From assembly GCA_039029135.1 (NCBI GenBank), contig JBCCGT010000011.1, positions 1-64,000 of the forward strand: 64,000 nt of DNA. The letters run 5' to 3'. Positions 10,001 through 16,008 of this stretch are shown here, piece after piece; the stretch's first letter is position 1; each line of letters begins with the position of its first letter. The stretch comes from JALZVT01 sp039029135 (GTDB lineage Bacteria; Pseudomonadota; Gammaproteobacteria; Pseudomonadales; Azotimanducaceae). The notes below the pieces were generated by a model, which was given only the letters and a program-made list of their open reading frames with translations, was not told where the DNA came from and did not search any database. Both the position numbers and the translations under genes were made by a program.

Positions 10001-10081
10001 GGCGCCGAGCAGGAGCATGACGGCGCCCAACACGATCGCCAGCACGGGGCGTTCGACGAACCGATCCGTAAAGCGCATCAC
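7025..10081 (-). CDS. RND efflux pump inner-membrane permease (AcrB/MexB superfamily)
   Basis: 1018 residues, the usual length for hydrophobe/amphiphile RND pumps. It starts MMRFTDRFVERPVLAIVLG, and the first transmembrane bundle holds GLVVDDAIVVVENVHRHIE with the paired aspartates of the proton relay; the second holds GLISKHGILIVDFANRLRDEG with the relay lysine. Two large periplasmic loops are in the expected places. It would export drugs, detergents or metabolites by proton antiport, working as a trimer with an adaptor and an outer-membrane channel. The adaptor gene lies just upstream with a 4-base overlap; no TolC-like channel is present, so a shared one is presumed. Confidence 0.95.
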   Translation of the reverse strand: MMRFTDRFVERPVLAIVLGAVMLLLGAQAGTQLPLREYPEIEKSVIFVSAAYPGASAGTVQGFVTTPLQRRIAAAKGVDYITSQSDPGVAQIQVHVRLGENSTDVLGEVITKVNEARFELPREVEDPVVSNRTGGDSMMYLALLSEQMSVQQVADVGMRTIQPELATVEGVGEARILGSGLFAMRVWLNPARMAAFGVTARDINTAIRRDNFVSAAGMTRGELVRASVDAQTDMEDPEAFAQIVVRQDGDRRVTLGDVATVELASETYESAVYSSGRETVFIGVTEAPGANPLETAARVKAKIEELNPQLPADMEIFLDSDLSIYIGEALKEVAQTLIEASIIVVLVILLFLGSLRVVAIPIVAIPVSLISVLFLIWLMGFSINLLTLLAMVIAIGLVVDDAIVVVENVHRHIEEGKSPFDAAIVGARQVALPVIAMTLTLVAVYLPIGFLGGLTGVLFSEFALTLAGAVLVSGVVALVLSPMMCAYLLKDHQHQGRIASWLDERFASAHRAYERALAAALDNRGAVMLFAVFIFASLPVFYLFAQKELAPEEDSGSIFAVATPPDYGSLEYTTYFLDEMVEAWRTVPEVTHSWQVNEPNSVFGGIELKPWHERTRTLEEIRQEVQSKYDKISGLEIFTFAAGGLPGAASGLPVQFVISANVGYERLVEVAEAVLQRARESGMFAVVSKDLRYSRPEISVAIDRELASRLGISMAAIGETLQVMLGEAETNRFSIEGRSYKVIPQADRGFRLTKEWLERYYVRTSANALVPLSTVVDLGQRVQPNTMRQYQQLNSVTIQGFVLPPNSLGDGLEMLETALQEIAPTGFRIGYEGESRRFIQESRGFLVLFAVSMLFIYLVLAAQFNSFRDPLIVLISVPLSLFGAIVPLALGFATLNIYTQVGLLTLIGLISKHGILIVDFANRLRDEGLDPFDAVLRAAGLRLRPILMTTFATVLGVLPLLLAFGAGANSRFAIGLVISAGMIVGTLFTLFVLPAFYLVISGQRATRQEAVPMLADPI

Positions 10082-11157
10082 AGCTGTATGTTCTCGTCGA
10101 TTAGCACACGCACACCGCGATACAGCTTGTTTTGACCGACGCTCACTACCCGGTCGCCGTCCTGCAGACCACGCGGAATTGCGACCCTTCCGTTTCTGAC
10201 AGCGCCTGCCTCCACGACCCGTGCAGTCGCGGTCAGCGCTTCCGAGTCCTCGACGTTTTCGATCACAAACACCGTGTTGCCCTGCAGCGAGTAGGTCAGA
10301 GCGGTTTCGGGAATGGTGACCACCGCGCTGTCGCGATCCAGGCCGATCTCCAGCACGGCGAACATGCCGGGCAGCAGTCCGTTCGCCTCGGCGAGACTGG
10401 CTCGCACCAGGACGTTGCGCGTATTGGGATCGACGCGGGCGTCGACCGCCCTGATCACGGCGGCGAAGGTGCGCTCGGGAAAGGCGTCGACCTTGACGCT
10501 GACCTGCAGCCCGGGGGCGAGATCCGGCGCGTGTCGCGCGGGCAGGGTGAAGTCGATCTCCAGCTCGCTCGTGTCCTGCAACGTTGCGATGACCGTGCCC
10601 GGCGACAGATAGTCACCCACGTCGACGCGACGGATACCCATGGTGCCGCTGAATGGTGCGGCTATGGTCTTGTTTTCCAGGCGCGCGTTGGTCTCGGCGA
10701 GCTGGGCGCGAGAGCGCGACAGGTCGGCGCGCGAACGATCGAGCTGCGTGGCCGGGATCGAGCCCTTCGCCGCGAGCGCCTCGTCGCGTTCGAACAAGAT
10801 CTCGGCGAGCTCCAGGGTCGCCTGCTGATTGCGGCGGCTGGCGCGCTCGACCTCGTCATTGAGTACCACCAGCGTGTCGCCGGACCGCACCTGATCGCCC
10901 GAGTCGAATTGGATCGCGGTGATCTCGCCGCTGGTCTCAGAGGTCAGCTCGATGCCGCGCACGGCTTCGATGGTGCCGACCGCGTTTAGCACGGTGTCCC
11001 ACTGCTCCAGCCGCGCTCGCGCGGCGGCGATGGTGACCGGTGGCGGGGAAAAGTCCATCGCCGCAAAGGCGCTCATACGCTGGTACTGGTAGCCGCCGAT
11101 GGCGCCGAAGATGGCTAGCAGCAAAACGATTACGAGCAGGTATGCCTTCAAGGCCAA
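10078..11157 (-). CDS. RND efflux periplasmic adaptor (membrane fusion protein)
   Basis: 359 residues. One N-terminal hydrophobic segment (about 5-22) anchors it in the inner membrane. A lipoyl half-motif (VGTIEAVRGIELTSETSG, then FDSGDQVRSGDTLVVL) is followed by a helical hairpin of about 70 residues, the second lipoyl half (NKTIAAPFSGTMGIRRVDVGDYLSPG), a beta-barrel and a membrane-proximal domain. This is the standard adaptor architecture linking the RND pump to an outer-membrane channel. The best visible start is a TTG at 11157; no ATG fits, and a second TTG lies 6 bases inside. It forms an operon with the pump gene, whose start overlaps its stop. Confidence 0.92.
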   Translation of the reverse strand: MALKAYLLVIVLLLAIFGAIGGYQYQRMSAFAAMDFSPPPVTIAAARARLEQWDTVLNAVGTIEAVRGIELTSETSGEITAIQFDSGDQVRSGDTLVVLNDEVERASRRNQQATLELAEILFERDEALAAKGSIPATQLDRSRADLSRSRAQLAETNARLENKTIAAPFSGTMGIRRVDVGDYLSPGTVIATLQDTSELEIDFTLPARHAPDLAPGLQVSVKVDAFPERTFAAVIRAVDARVDPNTRNVLVRASLAEANGLLPGMFAVLEIGLDRDSAVVTIPETALTYSLQGNTVFVIENVEDSEALTATARVVEAGAVRNGRVAIPRGLQDGDRVVSVGQNKLYRGVRVLIDENIQL

Positions 11158-11503
11158 AACACCGGAACTGTCACATAGACGCAGTCTAAGCGAGAAAACG
11201 CGTTTGCGGGTGCCCGCTGTGAATTCCGGGTTTCGCGCGGCGATGCGCGGTATCGCGCGCCGCTCGCGCTAGGGCAGATTACGCTGGAGACCTGTGCTCT
11301 GGGCACTGTCACCGCGGTGAAGCTATAGGCGCGGTACCAGAATCTGCACACCTTGATGGTGTCCCTCATGTGTCGCATGAAAAATACCAGGGGTGCAATG
11401 GATGTACCGGCCATATAGATTGCGCGGTGTGCGGATTGCTTGTGCCCCGTCCGAGCGCGAGCCGCCTGAATCCGGGTTCAAACCAGTTGCCACAGGAGCA
11501 CAC
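11158..11503. other. Gene-free interval between the divergent efflux adaptor and VOC genes
   Basis: About 346 bases with no convincing gene. It should hold promoters for the efflux operon (leftward) and the VOC gene (rightward), but I see no strong sigma-70 pair. A small inverted repeat, TCATG-N5-CATGA at 11366-11380, lies in the middle and could be an operator. A GGTTCAAACC string near 11478 resembles a tRNA T-loop, but no paired stem surrounds it. Confidence 0.4.
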
Positions 11504-11911
11504 ATGGCCGTCGAGATTGCCAAAGCGTCGATCGATATCGGTCTGGTGACCGGCCAGATCGACGCGATGACCGAGTTTTACCGGGACACGCTGGGGCTGC
11601 CGATCGAAGGCGTCATCGACATGCCCGGCGGTGCCCGAATGACGCGTCTCGTATGCGGAACCACTATCGTCAAGCTGATGGAACTGCCGCGTGCGCCCGC
11701 CGAGCGCAACCCGCCCGGCGGCATCCCGGGTGCAACCGGCATTCGCTACTTCACGATCAGCGTGACCAATCTGGAGGCCGCCGTTGCCGCGTGCGACGCG
11801 GCGGGTGCGAATGTAGCGGTGCCGATTCGCGAGTCGCGACCGGGCGTGAGCATCGCCATGATCGAAGATCCAGACGGGAACTGGGTCGAGCTGCTGCAGC
11901 TCGCCGAGTAG
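11504..11911 (+). CDS. VOC (glyoxalase/bleomycin resistance) superfamily protein
   Basis: 135 residues. It shows the vicinal-oxygen-chelate pattern: an N-terminal half with MTEFYRDTLGLPIEG and a second half with GIRYFTISVTNLEAAVAACDAAGA, ending in the characteristic AMIEDPDGNWVELLQ, whose glutamate is a usual metal ligand. Such proteins include glyoxalase I, dioxygenases and resistance proteins; substrate cannot be named. The ATG at 11504 is chosen because CAGGAG lies about 7 bases upstream; the frame stays open upstream, but that part has no family resemblance. Confidence 0.85.
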   Translation: MAVEIAKASIDIGLVTGQIDAMTEFYRDTLGLPIEGVIDMPGGARMTRLVCGTTIVKLMELPRAPAERNPPGGIPGATGIRYFTISVTNLEAAVAACDAAGANVAVPIRESRPGVSIAMIEDPDGNWVELLQLAE

Positions 11912-11946
11912 TTGCCTGCCGCGAGGCGTCCGTCAGCCGGTTTGGG

Positions 11947-12315
11947 TTAGCCCAGGCAGAACGTGCAAAACTTGTTGCCGTCGAGATCCCGAAAGTACGC
12001 GGCGTAGAAGCCGTCGCCGCGCGGTCCGGGTTCGCCCTCGTCGCTGCCGCCCAGTTCGAGGGCCTTGGTATACAGAGCGCCGACCTCGTCCTGGGAGTCT
12101 GTGCGCAGCGCGACCATGACCCCGTTGCCAACGCTGGCATCGTTGCCGTCGTAGGGCCGTACGACAGCGACGCAGGGCTCTTCCATCGACGCGCCGTAGA
12201 GCACAAACGTGTCCAGCTCCATCAAACGCGAGGCGCCGCGTAGCGCAAACAGCGCGTCATAGAAGGCGAGTGCCTCCGGCATGCGATTCGTGCCAAGGGT
12301 GGTATAGCCGATCAT
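11947..12315 (-). CDS. VOC family protein (glyoxalase-like, single domain)
   Basis: 122 residues: MIGYTTLGTNRMPEALAFYDALF at the start and YAAYFRDLDGNKFCTFCLG at the end. This is the glyoxalase-like subgroup often annotated as lactoylglutathione lyase-like, but the terminal glutamate typical of metal binding is not evident (NKFCTF instead of N-x-[VL]-E), so metal dependence is uncertain. It converges with the other VOC gene; the two share only fold-level similarity. Confidence 0.85.
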   Translation of the reverse strand: MIGYTTLGTNRMPEALAFYDALFALRGASRLMELDTFVLYGASMEEPCVAVVRPYDGNDASVGNGVMVALRTDSQDEVGALYTKALELGGSDEGEPGPRGDGFYAAYFRDLDGNKFCTFCLG

Positions 12316-12437
12316 GGTTGGGTGTCCCTCTGCGCAATGACTTCACCGGCATGCTAATCCATTTGGCGCTGGCGCGAGCCCTCCGCGTCGGACTACTCCC
12401 GACAGGGTGTGTCAGCAGAGCAACTCAGTACCGCAAT

Positions 12438-13472
12438 TCAGTAGAGCAGTAACTCCCGCGCCAGGGTGACGCGCACGCCGTCCAACTCGCGCATTGGAAA
12501 GCTGAAGCCGGCGAACGACGTCGTCGTGTTTGTGCCGTCACCCGCCAGCATCCGCTCGACGGTCGCCAAGTGCGCACCCTGCTGCATGGCGGTGATGAGC
12601 TGCGGGCCGTGGGAGCTGTAGTGCCACCGGATCGGTAGTCGTTCGATGCGCCGCAGATCCACGGCGAGCGCGGCCAGGTCCGTTACCAGATAGTTCGCGC
12701 CGTAAAACGCGTCGCCGCCGAAGAACAGCCCGGCACCGGGTTCGAACAGGGCAACGCCGTCCGGCGAATGGCTGTAGGTGCGCAGCACCTGCAGCTTGCG
12801 ATCTCCAAGATCGATGCGCTGACCCTCTGTGAGATAGCGCACCTGGTCCAGTGGATAGGGTGGGATAGCGTGCGTTTGCGGATCGAACTGCGCGGGCGGG
12901 ACGACGCCTGGATGGGGTGTGAGGTCGGCCCAGTAGGCCACGAAACCGCCGGCCTCACCGGCGGGTACGCCGAGTTGCAGCCGGCGCCGCGCCCAGGGGT
13001 CGTCGACGGTGTGGACCGTTGCAAACTCGCGGTTGCCGCCGTTGTGATCGAGATGATTGTGGCTGTTCACGACCAGCAGGTCGCGTGCGGGCAGGCGCTC
13101 GGCCTCGCGCACTTCGTCGATCGTCGAGCGCAGGCTCGCGATGCCCATACCGGTGTCGTAGAGCAGATCGGTGCGACTACCCAAGATCAAAAACGCGTTG
13201 ACTTTCTCCGCGTGTCCGGGCTCCCAGAAGGCGTAGACGCGATGCGGCAAACGCAGCACTTCGAACCAACCGCTGCTGTTGGGAATGCGGTCGGCTTCGG
13301 CCAGCACAGCGGTCAGGTCCTCGGCGTTGCCGCTCGGCTCGGCGCGCCGTTCGCCCGGCGGCGGAGCGTGGCAGGCGAGCACGAGCAGGACGAGAGCGCT
13401 CGCCATCGCGAGGTGTCCAATGGGGCGCGCGGGAGTGCGATCAGGTTTGTGGCGCTGCGATCGTGGCTGCAT
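12438..13472 (-). CDS. Metallo-beta-lactamase-fold hydrolase, predicted lipoprotein
   Basis: About 344 residues from the ATG at 13472. The N-terminus is basic, then MASALVLLVLAC forms a lipobox, so the protein is probably lipid-anchored in the periplasm. The metallo-beta-lactamase core is shown by NAFLILGSRTDLLYDTGMG, the zinc motif SHNHLDHNG (HxHxDH), and FFGGDAFYG with a later SSHGP histidine. This resembles periplasmic MBL hydrolases such as subclass B3-like or quorum-lactonase-like proteins, but I cannot assign a substrate. An ATG at 13409, just before the hydrophobic stretch, is an alternative start. It diverges from the selenoprotein candidate over a 64-base gap. Confidence 0.85.
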   Translation of the reverse strand: MQPRSQRHKPDRTPARPIGHLAMASALVLLVLACHAPPPGERRAEPSGNAEDLTAVLAEADRIPNSSGWFEVLRLPHRVYAFWEPGHAEKVNAFLILGSRTDLLYDTGMGIASLRSTIDEVREAERLPARDLLVVNSHNHLDHNGGNREFATVHTVDDPWARRRLQLGVPAGEAGGFVAYWADLTPHPGVVPPAQFDPQTHAIPPYPLDQVRYLTEGQRIDLGDRKLQVLRTYSHSPDGVALFEPGAGLFFGGDAFYGANYLVTDLAALAVDLRRIERLPIRWHYSSHGPQLITAMQQGAHLATVERMLAGDGTNTTTSFAGFSFPMRELDGVRVTLARELLLY

Positions 13473-13502
13473 CGGGAGACGACTCTGCCGGCGACATTTT
13501 CG

Positions 13503-13508
13503 TATAGT
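13503..13508 (+). promoter_or_regulatory. Possible -10 box of the selenoprotein gene
   Basis: TATAGT lies 28 bases before the ATG at 13537, in the short divergent gap. No good -35 hexamer is seen at 16-18 bases upstream, so the promoter may need an activator. Confidence 0.35.
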
Positions 13509-13536
13509 GGACCTGGGCGAGGGGAGATGCGAATCG

Positions 13537-14679
13537 ATGAATGTAACGGCAGCAGCAGACATTCCCGAAGTTTTGCAGGGGGTATGCGTCGACGCGCTCG
13601 CCTGGTTCAACCGCGAACACCGTGCGGCGTTCGAGCTCTCGGGTCTCGTCGACGCGGACGCGGCGCTCGGTGCGGCGCAAGGCGCGGCGTTCGAGTTGGG
13701 CCTAGTGCTGTGCGACGGCGAGATCTGCGCTCGCGAGCAGGTCCGCGTGACGCCGGTGGACGACGGCTATCGCTTTTCCCTGGATGAGGCCGCGCGGCCT
13801 GACATCCCGCCGCTGCTCGATCCGCCGCCGGGCATACGCAGCAGTTGGCTCGATGCGGTGCTAGAGCGCCACGAGTTCGTGCTCCTGATGTTCTATCGCG
13901 GCCTGTGGTGACCGCCTTGTCGCTTCGAGTTGCGAAGCTACGAACAGCTCGGAGTCGTCGCGGACATCCGCGCGGCCGGCGGCGAGGTCTACGGCCTGAC
14001 CAGCGAACCACAGTCGCTGGCGCAGGAGGCGGAGGCCGCTTGGGACATGAGCATCTCGGTCGTGGGCGATCCGCACCACGAGATCCGGGACGACCTGGCG
14101 CGCCGCGGCTGGCTCGATGTCTTCGCGAATGCCGACTACGGACATCTGCGTGAGCGTAGCTGGGCGAATCACCCGCGCGGCTACTTTCAGCCGGCGCTGA
14201 TCGCGCTCGATCGAGGCGGTCGCGTCCTGTACCGCTGGCGCTGCGTTCCCCGCTATAACAACATGAGCGGCGCGGGTGCCCGGCCCGCGGGACACTATGT
14301 GCGCGACCGGATTCGCGCGGCGCGTGCCGATAGCTCAGACGCGCCGGATGCGCCGCTCGATCGGGGGCCGGTCATGGGAGCGCCGGAGCTGCCCTGGTGG
14401 CGCTTCCTGCTGCTGTTGACTGCGCATGGCTGGTTTCTGCGGCCGCGCGCGTTTCCGCTGCGTCGCGACGGCAGCAAGGACGCGGTGTCGCCGCGAGATG
14501 CGATGCGCCGGGTCTATTGGTTTGCCGGTGCGTGGGTGCTGGCGTTCGCGCTGCTGCCGCTGTCCTGGGTCCTTGTGGGGCTGGGCGTGTGGCTAGCCAT
14601 GCTCACGCCCGGCATGATCGAGATCCATCGCCAGTTTCAACACGCCTCAGACGACGCCGTCGGCGCGCAGCTCGAGTAG
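13537..14679 (+). CDS. Putative selenoprotein: peroxiredoxin/thioredoxin-fold protein with in-frame TGA (Sec125) and membrane tail
   Basis: Read through one in-frame TGA at 13909-13911, this is a 380-residue protein. The sequence before the TGA ends HEFVLLMFYRGLW, and after it continues PPCRFELRSYEQLG in the same frame. In AhpC/TSA-like proteins the same place reads FYRGxWCPxC, so TGA falls exactly on the peroxidatic cysteine, giving a U-x-x-C motif with Cys128 as likely resolving residue. A hairpin suited to a bacterial SECIS element starts just after it. The rest of the redoxin fold follows (PALIALDRGGRVLYRWR). The C-terminus adds two hydrophobic segments (about 285-301 and 330-356). Expected role: thiol peroxidase or disulfide reductase at the inner membrane. 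Alternatives are a nonsense mutation or sequencing error. The 3' end overlaps the convergent CoA-transferase by 33 bases. Confidence 0.8.
13909..13944 (+). promoter_or_regulatory. Candidate bacterial SECIS element directly after the TGA
   Basis: After the TGA (13909-13911), GCTTCG (13922-13927) pairs perfectly with CGAAGC (13933-13938) around the five-base loop AGTTG. A C/T mismatch, then TTGT (13917-13920) pairing with ACGAA with one bulged G (13940-13944), extends the stem. The loop begins 16 bases after the TGA and carries G at its second position followed by U, as described for SelB-binding bacterial SECIS hairpins. The location inside the coding frame, the spacing and the loop all fit; the pairing could still be chance in GC-rich DNA. 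Confidence 0.6.
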
Positions 14680-15864
14680 CCGCGCCGGCTCGATGCCGCA
14701 CAGCTCGCCGAGTACGGCGTCGGTGTGTTCCCCGAGCGCAGCGCCCGTCCAGCGCACGCTGCCCGGGGTCGCCGACAGCTTGGGAAACACGTTCTGCATT
14801 TTCAGTTTGCCGAAGGTCTGATTGCTGACCTCGATGATCGCGTCGCGCGCCCTGAACTGTTCGTCCTCCAGCATGTCCGGCGCGCGATAGATTCGTCCTG
14901 CCGGCACGCCTTCGCGCTCGAGCTGCGCCAGCAGCTCGGCGGCGGGAACGGTCGCGGTCCAGGCGCTGATCAGCTCGTCGAGTTCGTCCTGGTTTTCGCC
15001 GCGGGCGATGTGGTCGGCAAAGCGCGCGTCCTCCGCCAGCCCGGGCTGACCCATCAGCCGCGTCAGGCGAGCAAAAGGGTTGTTTTGATTGGCCCCCATT
15101 ACGACGAGTTCGCCGTCGCTGGTCGGATACACGTTGGATGGCGCGGTCTTCGGCAGTATCGAGCCGCTGCGTTCGCGCACGAAGCCGCCCTCGGTGAACT
15201 CCGGCACCGTGGACTCCATCACCGCCAGCACCGCCTCATAGATCGCGGAGTCCACGACCTGACCCTGACCCGTGTGGTGGCGATGATTTAGCGCCGCTAG
15301 CGCGCCCACGCAGGCGAAGGTCGCGGCCAGCGAGTCGCCGATCGAGATGCCCGCCCGCGCCGGTACCCGATCTGGATCGCCGGTGACGTACCGCAGTCCG
15401 CCCATCGCCTCGCCGACGCTGCCGTAGCCTGCGCGGCCGGCGTAGGGGCCGGTCTGGCCGAACCCCGAGACGCGCACCATGATCAGGCCCGGGTTGATCG
15501 CGCTCAGCTCCTGCCAGCCCAGTCCCCACTTTTCCATGGTCCCTGGCCGAAAGTTCTCGATCAGGATGTCGCTTTGACTGACCAGGTCCTTGAGCAAGCG
15601 CTGCCCTTCAGCGACGCGCAGGTTCAGCGTCACGCTCTTCTTGTTGCGCGCGATTAGCGGCCACCAGACCTTGATGCCGCGTCCCCAGTCGCGCATGGGA
15701 TCGCCTACACCCGGCGCTTCGACCTTGATGACCTCGGCGCCCATGTCGCCCATAAGCTGACCGCAGAACGGGCCGGCGATTAGCGTGCCCAATTCCAGTA
15801 CGCGCAGCCCGGCCAGGGCACCGGTTGGTGTTGCGGCTGTCGGGTTGGTTTGGTTTTCGGTCAT
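14647..15864 (-). CDS. CaiB/BaiF-type (class III) CoA-transferase
   Basis: 405 residues. Family features are LRVLELGTLIAGPFCGQLMGDMGAEVIKVE at the N-terminus, LVSQSDILIENFRPGTMEKWGLG, and the aspartate in RAGISIGDSLAATF that forms the acyl-enzyme intermediate in formyl-CoA transferase and relatives. It moves CoA between carboxylic acids; the acid is unknown. A second member of the family lies at 22218-23426. It is the last gene before the TonB receptor on this strand and overlaps the selenoprotein candidate at its 3' end. Confidence 0.93.
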   Translation of the reverse strand: MTENQTNPTAATPTGALAGLRVLELGTLIAGPFCGQLMGDMGAEVIKVEAPGVGDPMRDWGRGIKVWWPLIARNKKSVTLNLRVAEGQRLLKDLVSQSDILIENFRPGTMEKWGLGWQELSAINPGLIMVRVSGFGQTGPYAGRAGYGSVGEAMGGLRYVTGDPDRVPARAGISIGDSLAATFACVGALAALNHRHHTGQGQVVDSAIYEAVLAVMESTVPEFTEGGFVRERSGSILPKTAPSNVYPTSDGELVVMGANQNNPFARLTRLMGQPGLAEDARFADHIARGENQDELDELISAWTATVPAAELLAQLEREGVPAGRIYRAPDMLEDEQFRARDAIIEVSNQTFGKLKMQNVFPKLSATPGSVRWTGAALGEHTDAVLGELCGIEPARLLELRADGVV

Positions 15865-15924
15865 CTGTTGTTATCGCATCGGCGTTTGCAGGAAGACCCA
15901 GCATAAGAAAACCCCGGCCAAAAA

Positions 15925-15949
15925 AAAGCCCCGCGCGAAGCGGGGCTTT
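15925..15949 (-). terminator. Rho-independent terminator after the TonB receptor gene
   Basis: A 10-base-pair stem (AAAGCCCCGC / GCGGGGCTTT) with a 5-base loop. On the minus strand it is followed by a run of eight T (15927-15920). It lies about 60 bases beyond the stop of the TonB receptor gene and before the CoA-transferase start, so it should separate the two transcripts. Confidence 0.88.
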
Positions 15950-16008
15950 CATCTGCGGCGAGAACCGCGGCGCGAGCCGCGGTTCGGCTACATCGTTTCC
16001 GACCATGA

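Noticed and set aside
11470..11490. tRNA T-loop-like GGTTCAAACC
   Set aside because: No pairing T stem, acceptor stem or anticodon arm can be built around it.
11947..12315. Treating the two neighbouring VOC genes as halves of one broken gene
   Set aside because: They lie on opposite strands and each has a complete single-domain VOC pattern.
13909..13911. The TGA as a simple pseudogene-making nonsense mutation
   Set aside because: Not excluded, but the stop falls precisely on the active-site Cys codon, the frame and fold continue undisturbed, and a hairpin follows. Selenocysteine explains all three better.
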